DNA of 64,000 nt from positions 62,001 through 126,000 of the forward strand of contig NZ_VLPK01000006.1 of NCBI RefSeq assembly GCF_007558865.1, given 5' to 3'. Both the position numbers and the translations under genes were made by a program. Source of the stretch: Mucilaginibacter corticis (GTDB lineage: Bacteria > Bacteroidota > Bacteroidia > Sphingobacteriales > Sphingobacteriaceae). The notes beneath the pieces are model-generated. The model saw only the letters and a program-made list of their open reading frames with translations, had not been told where the DNA came from and searched no databases. Below are positions 15,375 through 24,143 of the stretch, in pieces (the first letter of the stretch is position 1; every line of letters begins with the position of its first letter).

Positions 15375-17321
15375 ATGCAGCAAACCGACTTTCAAAACCT
15401 TCAAAATATGGTACTGCAAGCGCCAATCGGCATTTGCCTGCTGGATGCCACAACAATGGTAGCCGAACTGCTGAATGATAAATTCCTCGAAGTTGCGGGT
15501 AAGCCCAGGGAGACGATCATCGGTAAATTTTACTGGGAGCCTTTTGCTGAAGTGCGGGAACTGTACGAGGATGCCCTGAAAAATGTGGCGCTGACGGGCG
15601 AGCCCTATTATGCCAACGAGGTGGAAATGACCCTGATCCGCAATGGCAGAGAAGAACAGGTGGTGGTAACCTTCGTCTATAATCCCATTAAGGATGAAAA
15701 GGGAATAGTGGTCAAGATCGCGGTTTGGGTGGTTGAAAATACGATACAGGCAAAAGCCCGGAACGAGATGGGCGCGCTGAACAAAAAACTGACAAGTTCG
15801 AATCTCGACATGCAGACCGTTAATACAGATTTATCGAGATTAAACAGCGAACTGCTGCTTTCCAATAAAAATATTCATTTGCTCAACCTGCGTTTGCAGG
15901 AATCCGAAACCGATTTTAAACGGCTGGTCGAACAGGCACCGGTAGCGATACTGGTTTTCCGCGGGCCGGATATGGTGATCGACCTGGTCAACCAGGCCAT
16001 GCTGGAGATTTTAGGAAAAGACGCTTCGCTCATCGGTAAACCGCTGCTGGAAGGCTTACCGGAAATTAAAGGTGCACCGGCCGTCGACCAGCTTTTTCAT
16101 GTTTTTCAGACGGGCGAGGCTTCCGACGGCAACGAAGCACCGGTGCCGATCAAAACCAATGGCGTGGTGGAAACGCGGTATTTTAATTTCAGTTACCGGC
16201 CCTTACTCGATAAGGGGAAAATTATCGGTGTGATGGATGTGGCGGTCGAAGTGACGGCACAAGTACTGGCGCGGAAAACGCTGGAAGCGAACGAACAGCG
16301 TTTGCAAAGTATCCTGGATACGATGGCAGAGGGCGTTGTGATCGTCAATGCTGCGGGACAGCCTACCTATGCGAATCCCATGGCGCAGCAGATCATGGGC
16401 ATTTCGGAAGAACAATTCAAGGAACGCGATTATAATGATACCAAATGGCATAACGAACGGCTGGACGGAACGCCACTGTTAAGGGAAGACCATCCGATGT
16501 ATGTGGTGATGCGAACAGGGCAGCCGGTATTCGACCAGGAAATCGCTATTGTACAGTCAGACCAGGAAAAAATATACATATCGATTAATGCCGCCCCGCT
16601 TCGCGATGGTGGCATTATCAGCTTCACGGATGTGACCAGTCGCCGCAAGCAATTACAACAAAAAGAAGACTTTATCAGCGTAGCCAGCCATGAGCTGCGT
16701 ACGCCCGTCACCTCGCTCAAAGCCGCGCTGCAATTACTCGACCGGATGCAAGGCAACATCAGGCCGGAGGTACTGGCCAAATTATTAGGGCAAGCCAACC
16801 GCAGCCTGAATAAGCTCAGCGACCTGATCACCAGTTTGCTGAATACCAACCGCATCAGCCAGGGCCGTTTCCCGGTCCATAAAACCACCTTTGCTATCGG
16901 GAACCTGCTCCGGGGCTGCTGCCAGCACATCCTTTCGGCCGGCAGCCATGAAATTATTCAGCAAGGCGATCTGGAACTCCAAGTTACCGCCGATGAACAG
17001 CAGATCGACCAGGTATTGGTCAACCTGCTCAATAATGCGGTCAAATACGCGCCGCAATCCCGCCGGATCATCCTCCAGGTCGAGCAGCAAACCCATGCGG
17101 TTAAAATAAGCGTCACCGACCAGGGACCGGGCATCCCTGCCGATAAAGTCAGCCATATTTTTGAACGCTACTACCAGGCCGACCGCAGCGGCGGTGAGCT
17201 TTCCGGCCTGGGCCTGGGTTTATACATCAGCGCGGAGATCATTGAAAAGCATGGCGGCAAGATCGGCGTAGAAAGTAAACCTGGTCAAGGCAGCAGCTTT
17301 TGGTTTACGCTACCGCTATAA
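15375..17321 (+). CDS. Multi-PAS sensor histidine kinase
   Basis: 648 residues with no membrane helix, so a cytosolic sensor. Three PAS domains (about 8-125, 180-300, 305-420), the first two joined by a coiled coil (130-175, NLDMQTVNTDLSRLNSELLL). The HisKA domain has H439 in SVASHELRTPV, and the HATPase domain (about 535-648) has the N-box NLLNNAVKYA, G1 DQGPGIP and G2 GLGLGLYIS. It probably phosphorylates the receiver at 14896. A DUF1003 gene follows 9 bp later. The signal is unknown; redox or light-sensing PAS ligands cannot be read from sequence. Confidence 0.9.
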   Translation: MQQTDFQNLQNMVLQAPIGICLLDATTMVAELLNDKFLEVAGKPRETIIGKFYWEPFAEVRELYEDALKNVALTGEPYYANEVEMTLIRNGREEQVVVTFVYNPIKDEKGIVVKIAVWVVENTIQAKARNEMGALNKKLTSSNLDMQTVNTDLSRLNSELLLSNKNIHLLNLRLQESETDFKRLVEQAPVAILVFRGPDMVIDLVNQAMLEILGKDASLIGKPLLEGLPEIKGAPAVDQLFHVFQTGEASDGNEAPVPIKTNGVVETRYFNFSYRPLLDKGKIIGVMDVAVEVTAQVLARKTLEANEQRLQSILDTMAEGVVIVNAAGQPTYANPMAQQIMGISEEQFKERDYNDTKWHNERLDGTPLLREDHPMYVVMRTGQPVFDQEIAIVQSDQEKIYISINAAPLRDGGIISFTDVTSRRKQLQQKEDFISVASHELRTPVTSLKAALQLLDRMQGNIRPEVLAKLLGQANRSLNKLSDLITSLLNTNRISQGRFPVHKTTFAIGNLLRGCCQHILSAGSHEIIQQGDLELQVTADEQQIDQVLVNLLNNAVKYAPQSRRIILQVEQQTHAVKISVTDQGPGIPADKVSHIFERYYQADRSGGELSGLGLGLYISAEIIEKHGGKIGVESKPGQGSSFWFTLPL

Positions 17322-17330
17322 ATAACAAGC

Positions 17331-17762
17331 ATGAAAAAAACCACGACTACACCCAGGGACCGGCTAAGTGCCCGCATCACTGACCTGTTGGGCAGCCTGC
17401 GATTTTTGGGTGCCTGCTTCGCTTTTATCCTGGTTTATTTGCTGTGGAATGCGGGCCTGCTGGGACTGCAAGCGATCGAGCCTTATCCCTTTGGCGGCCT
17501 GGAGCTGGGGGTATCCATCTTTGCGATCTTTCTTACCGTTACCGTGCTCATCAGCCAGCACCGCCAGCGGCAGATCGAAAAAGTACGCGAGGCGGTAGAA
17601 TTTGAGATCAATGTCCGAGCGGAAAGCGAGATCACTAAAATCCTCCATATGCTGGAGGTCATTCAAAAAAAACTAGGTATTGACGAGCCGGATGCCGAAC
17701 TGGAACAAATGAAACAAAACACCGACCTGGAAAACCTGCACCGCGAAGCAAAAAAAGATTAA
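17331..17762 (+). CDS. DUF1003 membrane protein
   Basis: 143 residues with two membrane helices (about 23-45 and 56-78) and DUF1003 marks: GSLRFLGACFAFILVYLLWN, PYPFGGLELGVSIFAIFLT and SQHRQRQIEKVREAVEFEIN, followed by an amphipathic helix. Function unknown; members are widespread small inner-membrane proteins. It follows the PAS kinase by 9 bp and is likely in its transcript. Confidence 0.8.
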   Translation: MKKTTTTPRDRLSARITDLLGSLRFLGACFAFILVYLLWNAGLLGLQAIEPYPFGGLELGVSIFAIFLTVTVLISQHRQRQIEKVREAVEFEINVRAESEITKILHMLEVIQKKLGIDEPDAELEQMKQNTDLENLHREAKKD

Positions 17763-17763
17763 A

Positions 17764-19206
17764 TCAGGCAGGCAGGGTAAACCAGAACGTACTGCCTTCA
17801 CCCAATACGCTTTGAGCACCTATCTCCCCGCCATGTTTCCTGATGATCTCGGCACAAATGTACAGGCCAAGCCCCAAACCAGAATATTGGGCGCTTTGGC
17901 TGCTCACCTGGTAATAACGTTCAAATAAATGCGGGAGCTTTTCCGGCGGAATACCCGGCCCGCTATCGACAATTTCCAATAATATACCTTGCGGCGTCCG
18001 GGATAAGCGGATCACGATTTGCATACTGTCCGGCGCATATTTGATCGCATTAGTGATCAGGTTGCTCAAAACCTGCTCCATTCGCCCCTCATCGGCCAGT
18101 ACCGTAATGGACCTGTCGCCTTCGGTGATGATCTCATATTGCCGGTCGATCCGGATGTGGTGTACATAGTCGCCGATCAGTTCGGCAAAATTGAATTGAC
18201 TTTTATTTAAGTGCAGCTGGCCGTCATTCAGCTGGCTGGCATTCAGCAAATCGGCCACCAGGTTATTGATCCGGTTGACATTGCGGTTGCTCTTGTCAAT
18301 CAAACCGGGAACCATCTTGTTTGACAGATCGCCCTTCATCCGGTCCAGTATCTGGAGCAGGCCTTTTAAACTGGTGATCGGTGTTTTGAGTTCATGACTG
18401 GCAATATTGATGAAATCATCCTTCTTCTTCATATCCAGCACATGCTGCTGGATATTGGCGCAGGAACCGAACCAGTTGGTCAGTTGACCTTCCTCATCCA
18501 AAAACAATGCGGCCTTCAGCAGGTGCCATTCGTACAGCCCGTCCCGGTCAACCAGTCTGATCCTTTTTTCAAAAGCTTCCCCGGTCCGCATGCTTGCGCG
18601 CCAGTCTGCCAGTAAAGCCCTGCGGTCATCCGCATGCACCTTGGACATAATGAAAGACACCCGGGTATCCTGGCCGTTGCAGTCAAAATACTGGCAAAAG
18701 CGGGCGTTGACATAGTCGATGTAACCGTCAGGCGTTGCCGTCCAGATGATCTCGGGCACCAGGTCGGCCATAAATTGCAGGCGCTTGTGCTCGTTCTCCG
18801 CCGATTTTTTAGACAACAACAACTCTTTCTCAAAACTCTTGCGTTCAGTAATATCCGTCAAAACGACATTAACGGCTACCAGGCGCTTGCTTTGATCCAA
18901 TTTTGCTGAAGCATTTAATAATACGGGTAATCCTTCGCCATTTTTTTTCAGCACCTCATAGCTGAATTCTTTGACGCCTTTATTAACCGTCGCCATCGGC
19001 CAGAAGAACATCTCGAAATGCATTTGCCCGCCTTTGGACAACAGCCCGGAAAACTTGTGATCCAGCAATTCCGCCTGCTCATAGCCCAGCCAGTCCAGCA
19101 AAGTCCGGTTGATCTTCATGATGTGTCCTGAAGGTGACAAGGAAAAATAGCCGCAGGGGGCCTGCTGGTACAGTTCCTCCAGGTCGATGATCGCTTGTCC
19201 CGCCAT
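17764..19206 (-). CDS. PAS-domain sensor histidine kinase coupled to an RsbQ-like hydrolase
   Basis: 480 residues, cytosolic. Two PAS domains (about 8-120 and 145-255; the second has a PAC-like WHLLKAALFLDEEG), HisKA with H271 in NIASHELKTPI, and HATPase with the N-box NLITNAIKYA, G1 DSGPGIPPE and G2 GLGLGLYI. Its ATG shares one base with the stop of the upstream alpha/beta hydrolase (TAATG), so translation is coupled. In Bacillus, RsbQ works with the PAS phosphatase RsbP; here a PAS kinase takes that place, which suggests the hydrolase processes or delivers the ligand of this PAS sensor. Confidence 0.9.
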   Translation of the reverse strand: MAGQAIIDLEELYQQAPCGYFSLSPSGHIMKINRTLLDWLGYEQAELLDHKFSGLLSKGGQMHFEMFFWPMATVNKGVKEFSYEVLKKNGEGLPVLLNASAKLDQSKRLVAVNVVLTDITERKSFEKELLLSKKSAENEHKRLQFMADLVPEIIWTATPDGYIDYVNARFCQYFDCNGQDTRVSFIMSKVHADDRRALLADWRASMRTGEAFEKRIRLVDRDGLYEWHLLKAALFLDEEGQLTNWFGSCANIQQHVLDMKKKDDFINIASHELKTPITSLKGLLQILDRMKGDLSNKMVPGLIDKSNRNVNRINNLVADLLNASQLNDGQLHLNKSQFNFAELIGDYVHHIRIDRQYEIITEGDRSITVLADEGRMEQVLSNLITNAIKYAPDSMQIVIRLSRTPQGILLEIVDSGPGIPPEKLPHLFERYYQVSSQSAQYSGLGLGLYICAEIIRKHGGEIGAQSVLGEGSTFWFTLPA

Positions 19207-20006
19207 TAGTTACGCTGAATAAAGGCGCGGATCGCGGCGATGGTTTCTTCGGGTTCGCTGATATGCGGACAATGACCGGCGGCATTCAAGCGCAGGAATT
19301 CATTACCCGGCGTATGCCGGTGCACATATTCGCCCACGGCCAAAGGCGCGATGATATCATTCGAACATTGCAGGGTCAGGCTTGGCACAGTCAGTTTGGA
19401 AAGATCAGCCCGGTTATCCGACATAAAGGTCACCCGTGCGAAGTCCCGCGCTACGTCCGGATCGGTCGAGCAAAAGCTGCCGGTCAGGAACTCACCCAGT
19501 TCCGGCCGGTCGGAATTACCCATGATCGCCGGCGCCATCGCGCTTGACCAGCCCAGGTAATTGTTTTCCATGAATTCAAACAACACTTCCAGGTCCTTTT
19601 GTTCAAATCCGCCGGTATAGTTTTCCGTATTCAAGTATCTTGGCGAAGGCCCGATCAGTACCAGTTTGACGAAATACTCCGGGTGGCGGATCGCCGCCAA
19701 AATACCGGTCATACTGCTCACCGAATGACCCACGAAAATGACATTCCGGAGATCCAGCGCCTGGCAGACATCCAGGATATCCTGGGCATAACCGTCTATG
19801 TTACTATATTTAGCAGGATCATATTGCGATAAATCTGAGCGGCCGGAGCCCGTATAATCGAAAAGAACAACTTTGTAATCTTCCGTAAACGCATCAATTA
19901 CGAACTTCCAGGCATGCTGGTCACAGCCAAAACCATGGGCAAATAAGATGACCTGCTCACCATTACCAATCACGTTCACATTATTTCTTTTGATAATGGC
20001 GTCCAT
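19206..20006 (-). CDS. RsbQ/KAI2-like alpha/beta hydrolase
   Basis: 266 residues with the catalytic triad S95 (GHSVSS), D217 (CSNDIIAP) and H245 (GHCPH), nearly the same positions as Bacillus RsbQ (S96, D219, H247). The opening NVNVIGNGEQVILFAHGFGCDQ and VVLFDYTGSGRSD also match RsbQ and its plant relatives D14 and KAI2. RsbQ binds a small hydrophobic molecule and is needed for PAS-dependent energy-stress signalling. The one-base overlap with the downstream PAS kinase supports a joint signalling role. The ligand is unknown. Confidence 0.88.
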   Translation of the reverse strand: MDAIIKRNNVNVIGNGEQVILFAHGFGCDQHAWKFVIDAFTEDYKVVLFDYTGSGRSDLSQYDPAKYSNIDGYAQDILDVCQALDLRNVIFVGHSVSSMTGILAAIRHPEYFVKLVLIGPSPRYLNTENYTGGFEQKDLEVLFEFMENNYLGWSSAMAPAIMGNSDRPELGEFLTGSFCSTDPDVARDFARVTFMSDNRADLSKLTVPSLTLQCSNDIIAPLAVGEYVHRHTPGNEFLRLNAAGHCPHISEPEETIAAIRAFIQRN

Positions 20007-20080
20007 ATTAGGGGGTTAAACACGCAAGATACGAATTATTTGATGATGTGATTAAGGCTTTGCGCTTTACCTCTTTATTC

Positions 20081-20197
20081 TTAATAATTTTCGATGGTAT
20101 CGCCGGAGCGCATTTTCGCCCGTTCGGGATCTGTCAGATCCGGCTTGCTATACAGTACTTCCTCTTTTCGGCTGATTGCTGCATGTGATTTTTCCAT
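20081..20197 (-). CDS. Small 38-residue protein
   Basis: An open frame from ATG 20197 to TAA 20081 encodes a polar, charged peptide (MEKSHAAISRKEEVLYSK, then PDLTDPERAKMRSGDT). Codon use looks coding, and the frame sits between two gene blocks with its own upstream space. No family recognised. Confidence 0.4.
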   Translation of the reverse strand: MEKSHAAISRKEEVLYSKPDLTDPERAKMRSGDTIENY

Positions 20198-20306
20198 GAT
20201 TTGCTATTATCCCTAAACAAGCACTCACCCCGCTTAATGTTTCCACCGGCCCGATATATTTGCCAACAAGTGAAACTAAATCACCATCCGATGCTTGTAC
20301 AGGCCT

Positions 20307-20600
20307 ATGACAACCATCAAAAATGTAAAGCCGCTCAGCGCGGAAAAATTATTCGACCTGTTGAAAACAGAGTTTGCGGACTATATCAACGAAAAATTGG
20401 GCTCCAACCTGGCCATTGAATACGCGCATGTATTCGACGAGATCAATATTTCCTTCCCGGAAGTGATCGAAGGCCCGGCGCTGATTATCATAGTAACGGG
20501 TGACGAACTGACAGTTACGTTATTAGCTGCCGGCTCAGACTACAATACCGGTTTGCTGGAAGAACACCTGAACGGCTTTCTGGAAGAAAAGGCAGGCTAA
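20307..20600 (+). CDS. Conserved hypothetical protein
   Basis: 97 residues from MTTIKNVKPLSAEKLFDLL. Helix-strand pattern with an acidic N-terminal half and two beta strands (GPALIIIVTGDELTVTLLA). No signal peptide or membrane helix. Convergent with the DUF892 gene, 10 bp apart. The ATG at 20307 is preferred over 20295 because the latter adds only MYRP. Not recognised. Confidence 0.55.
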   Translation: MTTIKNVKPLSAEKLFDLLKTEFADYINEKLGSNLAIEYAHVFDEINISFPEVIEGPALIIIVTGDELTVTLLAAGSDYNTGLLEEHLNGFLEEKAG

Positions 20601-20610
20601 AATTAGTTCG

Positions 20611-21123
20611 CTATTTCGTGATGTATTTGGCCGCGATCAGCAGCAGCAAGGTACGATCGGCTTTGGCCTCGTCGTAGTTTTCTTTAAGCAATTGGGTAAC
20701 CTGTCTGTTTTTGAGTTTGACGGCGGCCATTTGCAGTACCTGGAACGAAGCCATTTCTACGCTCTCGATATTTTGCAGGTAGAAGATGATCGACATATCC
20801 CGCAGTTCTGCATCAGCCGCCTGTTCGCGGATCGCCTCGAAAGCATCGTCTACCAGCCCGGTTACGCCATTGATGCTGCCTTTGGAGATTTCAGCGTCCA
20901 GCAGTTCGTAGATCAATTCCATCCGGGCGATCTGTTTTTCTACGTCCTCTACGGTCTCGCCGATAGCATGGCGGAGATCGCTGAAGCGGGCCTCATCCCG
21001 GAGTTTTGGCAGCCATTCTACCAGATGCGCCTTGGCATAATAGATCCGGTTCAGGTGGGTCACAAAAAATACCTTTAATTTTTTTGAACCTAACTGGATG
21101 GACTTCCCCTTTTGCTCGCTCAT
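20611..21123 (-). CDS. DUF892 / YciF-type ferritin-like protein
   Basis: 170 residues, nearly all helical. It matches the YciE/YciF (DUF892) family: LKVFFVTHLNRIYYAKAHLVEWLPKL, then the ETVEDVEKQIARMELIYELL helix and GLVDDAFEAI. The family forms four-helix ferritin-like bundles tied to general stress. The gene is 4 bp after the receiver at 21128-21490, so the two are one unit. Usual iron ligands (several Glu/His) are partly replaced (for example Y28/H31), so metal binding is uncertain. Confidence 0.75.
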   Translation of the reverse strand: MSEQKGKSIQLGSKKLKVFFVTHLNRIYYAKAHLVEWLPKLRDEARFSDLRHAIGETVEDVEKQIARMELIYELLDAEISKGSINGVTGLVDDAFEAIREQAADAELRDMSIIFYLQNIESVEMASFQVLQMAAVKLKNRQVTQLLKENYDEAKADRTLLLLIAAKYITK

Positions 21124-21127
21124 GCGG

Positions 21128-21490
21128 CTAAGATAGGTATTCTTTTACCTGCGCAAGCAATTCATAAATATCAAACGGTTTGGGAAGGTAAGCATCTGCT
21201 CCACATTCCTGCGCGATGATCCGGAGATCGGATTCCGCGGAGACCAGCATGACCGGCAAATGCCGGGTTTCCTGCTGGGCCTTGATCTCTTTGCAGATTT
21301 CCGGGCCATCTTTCACAGAACCCACGATCCGCACATCCAGCAAAACCAGGTCCGGTTGTATGACCTGCAAATGCTCCGCAGCTTCCCCAGTATTGGACAA
21401 AACGGTGTCATAACCGTTCTCCTGAAAGATGATATTCAATATCTCGAGGATGTCTTCATCATCATCGATCACGAGCACGCGTTTCGCCAT
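21128..21490 (-). CDS. Stand-alone response regulator receiver
   Basis: 120 residues: DDD pocket (9-11), phosphoacceptor D52 in LVLLDVRI, Ser switch in LVSAESD and K104 in YLPKPFD. No output domain. It precedes the DUF892 gene by 4 bp and could take phosphate from either PAS kinase in the window. Confidence 0.9.
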   Translation of the reverse strand: MAKRVLVIDDDEDILEILNIIFQENGYDTVLSNTGEAAEHLQVIQPDLVLLDVRIVGSVKDGPEICKEIKAQQETRHLPVMLVSAESDLRIIAQECGADAYLPKPFDIYELLAQVKEYLS

Positions 21491-21514
21491 GATTTAGTTT
21501 TAAACTACGGCGCG

Positions 21515-21742
21515 TCAAAAAGCGGTCCAAGATCGTGATCCAGCTGATTTAAGCCAATTAAAAGCCCCGGAAGTTAACAGATCACCTGTTCTGTATACAA
21601 CTTGTAGTTTATAAACGAAATTTAAAAGCAGGCGCTGCAGGTCCTGGTAATCCCGGAAGGGTTTCAGCAAATAGCCATCTGCTTCGCAAAGCGAGGCATG
21701 GTGTTCCAAACAATTATCGGCGAAGATGAGGATAACCGGTAC
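21515..21742 (-). pseudogene. Fragment of another receiver domain
   Basis: From 21742 the minus strand reads VPVILIFADN, then SLCEADGYLLKPFRDYQDL, the last third of a CheY-like domain with its conserved Lys. An in-frame TGA precedes it, and the acidic pocket and phosphoacceptor Asp are absent. The tail after LLLNFVYKLQ is unrelated to receivers. A duplicated or decayed receiver next to an intact one. Confidence 0.6.
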
Positions 21743-21756
21743 CCGACAAACTCAGG

Positions 21757-22770
21757 TCAGCTGCCTTCCGCAACGAAGGAAACCTTTTCAGGTGCTTTCA
21801 ATAAGGCTGCGATCACCGCTTTAACAATCTTACTCCGGGTTTGCGAGGACTGTTTGGGGTTCACGATATAGATCAGTAAGACCTCCACCCAGTTATTCTG
21901 ATGTATCCGGAAATTAACAAACGGAAATTCTCTGATCTCGATATCTTCTACCAGGATCTCCGAGATCTGGTCACGCATCGCCTCAACGTTCTCTTTCGTT
22001 TTTTGATCCAGCTGCTGCAAGCAAGCCTTGCGGACAGTTTGCTCTACCCAATCCAGATCACTATTGAACGTAATGTAGAAAGATACTTCATTCCAAACCA
22101 GCGGGATCTTCTGCCAGGAATAATTGTACACCTGATTCTGAAAGATCAGGCTGTTCGGAAAGCGGATCAGCCGCCCGCTGGGCAGATCGCTGCTCATCAG
22201 GCTGCCGGCAAATTCCCAAAGGGTCGTGTCCAGAAAATTGATCTCGACCACATCGCCGTGAAAGCTGCCCACCTGGACCCGGTCTCCTACTTTGAACGGC
22301 CCGCGAACGATAATATAGAACCAGCCAATCAGGGAAGCGATCGGCGTTTGCAGCGCAAATCCCAGCAATAAGGAGATCAGACCGAGCGAAACAGCCGCCG
22401 TATACCAGTTCGCATTTAAAAAGGAGATAAATATAAATACAATGATAATAAAGCTGAGCAGCCTGGTAAACTGGATCAGGTTGTAAACCAAACCCTTCTC
22501 CAGCGATGTCTTGGCGATCTGACCCTGCACCAACCTGGATAGGATGGAAAGACCGAAACTACAGGCACCGGCAAACAGCAGGTTATCCGCCAGATGGTGG
22601 TAAGTTCCGATAAAGTCGAAGACCTTTAATTTCAGCACAAATGTTGCAGCGATACAGACTACAGCGCCGATGATATAAGCACTGATCTTTGATTTTCGGA
22701 CCTCTTCGTTATGCAGTTTCTTGATAGCAGCCTTTTGTTCCGGTGTAGCTTCCTGGTCTTTTATTTCCAT
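21757..22770 (-). CDS. MscS-family mechanosensitive channel
   Basis: 337 residues. An N-terminal helical stretch, four membrane helices (about 28-48, 62-82, 99-119, 125-147), the pore-lining glycine/alanine-rich helix and the MscS beta domain signature PFKVGDRVQVGSFHGDVVEI, then SDLPSGRLIRFPNS. These channels release solutes on hypo-osmotic shock. The start at MEIKDQEATPEQ is chosen over a longer frame with an uncharged extension. The last gene of the region-1 stress cluster. Confidence 0.85.
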   Translation of the reverse strand: MEIKDQEATPEQKAAIKKLHNEEVRKSKISAYIIGAVVCIAATFVLKLKVFDFIGTYHHLADNLLFAGACSFGLSILSRLVQGQIAKTSLEKGLVYNLIQFTRLLSFIIIVFIFISFLNANWYTAAVSLGLISLLLGFALQTPIASLIGWFYIIVRGPFKVGDRVQVGSFHGDVVEINFLDTTLWEFAGSLMSSDLPSGRLIRFPNSLIFQNQVYNYSWQKIPLVWNEVSFYITFNSDLDWVEQTVRKACLQQLDQKTKENVEAMRDQISEILVEDIEIREFPFVNFRIHQNNWVEVLLIYIVNPKQSSQTRSKIVKAVIAALLKAPEKVSFVAEGS

Positions 22771-22860
22771 TGTATCGTGGTATTCATCACAATTACGAAA
22801 AACAGCTCCGCATAGTTTGAAAAATGGAAACCCTTCAGCTGTAATCACCGACGAAAAGCC

Positions 22861-23262
22861 TTACTTATAACTGTTTTCTATGCTTTGCTTTACTTGTCCT
22901 GCCATTTCCTCTAAAAAACGTGTCGGGCTGATCACCTTCCGGCGTTTGATGTCGATGTTCATGCGGTAGGCGGCATCGCCAGTGATGGTGATGTTGAAAG
23001 CATTTGACAATGCTTCGACGATTTCGGAGACTTCGGCTTTGATTTGATGGGTGTGGTAAATACCGTAGGCCAGTTCAACGAGGTTTACCTTGTCACCGGT
23101 CCACACCAGCTTTTGAACAGCCGGCTTTTCGCTGAGCTGTTCAATCAAATAAAACTGAATTTTTTCGTAAGCGATGAATTTCGCAAAAACATAATCCATT
23201 TTATAGGGTACCGGGTCACTGTCGTGCAGGAAGTAACGCTCATCCAGTTCAGTCAGGTGATT
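22861..23262 (-). pseudogene. rteC: Truncated rteC copy
   Basis: This encodes the C-terminal half of an RteC protein: LTELDERYFLHDSD, DYVFAKFIAYEKIQFYLIEQ, VNLVELAYGIYHTHQI and the MNIDIKRRKVISPTR tail. It lacks the N-terminal 110 or so residues present in the full copy at 44809-45525, and an in-frame stop closes it at about 23270. The two copies share about 90% of their bases, with one 99-bp identical run. The break coincides with the start of the vWA-like remnant on the other strand, so it marks a recombination joint. RteC regulates excision of Bacteroides conjugative transposons. Confidence 0.8.
23054..23152. repeat. 99-bp direct repeat, left copy (within truncated rteC)
   Basis: Bases 23054-23152 are identical to 45017-45115 with no mismatch and in the same orientation. 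The flanking rteC sequence is similar but not identical. Direct repeats 22 kb apart could recombine and delete or loop out the island between them. Confidence 0.9.
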
Positions 23263-24079
23263 GGTGAGTTAGAAAAAGCCGCAGATATTGACGAAGTTCA
23301 TGCATCATGGGAAAAGCATAAACCGGACTTAGGTGATGATCCAGATTACCTAAAAGCGGTAAGGGATAAGCTCTCTTCGTTTAAACTTTCCGAACGTCAA
23401 ACAGCAGAATGTATCAATTGGCTGCCAAATCCGGCACAAAGCCTGAATATCATTATCGTACCCGATCTATGCGGCCGCATAAATAATACGGTCAACAACC
23501 CGGGGTAAATAACCAATGACACTTCCTTAATGAACGAGATCTGGAAGTCTTTTGAATCGGCTACCCGTTTAAAAATGAATGCGAACGATTTACTGGAGCT
23601 ATTTTAACCATGACCTCAGGCGTAATTTAAAGACTTCCACACTTTACACCGACTATCGGAACATATTGATCATTTTGACAGATGGCCATTTAGAGGCACA
23701 AACAAATCAGGCCACGGGTATTGCGTTTTACACCGGTACTTACCAGCAACGGACTGCCGTTTTTAATCAGCTCAAAGCGGGTAATTCCATTTCCGGAGCA
23801 GTTTCATCGATAGTGCCGATCATGGATTGTACCGATCATTTTCCAGATCTGGAAGTCGAAGTATTGGAAGCTAAAGCACGGCACGCGACCAGTCCGCAGG
23901 AACCTTATGACCCCGGTACGCCCCGGGATTTTGATATACTTAATAAATTATGGAAAGATTGGTTTTCGAAACTGGAGATCAAAAATGCGGGCGAAGATTG
24001 TTTTAACGAACGTGTGGTCGCAATAGACCTGACCAGGCAAAAAATAGAAAATTTTATAAAAGGTAACAAAGAATTTTAG
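23263..24079 (+). pseudogene. Broken von Willebrand factor A-like gene
   Basis: Two in-order pieces of one protein. Piece 1 (23263-23508) ends with LNIIIVPDLCGRINNTVNN, a strand followed by DLCGR where vWA domains have the metal-site DxSxS. A TAA at 23506 breaks it, and homologous-looking sequence continues (ITNDTSLMNEIWKSFESATR). Piece 2 (from about 23585, in another frame) has YRNILIILTDGHLEAQ, the vWA strand carrying TDG, then ARHATSPQEPYDPGT. The 5' end is lost at the rteC joint and an internal segment seems deleted. The vWA call is inferred from these motifs. Confidence 0.5.
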
Positions 24080-24143
24080 ACAATCAATTTATCACGATGG
24101 GTTGGTGAGATTTTAAAGAACAAATCTCTAATAATCTCCATTT

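Noticed and set aside
23044..23262. Plus-strand frame reading into the vWA-like remnant
   Set aside because: This part is the antisense of the truncated rteC; only the downstream part from about 23263 has meaning.
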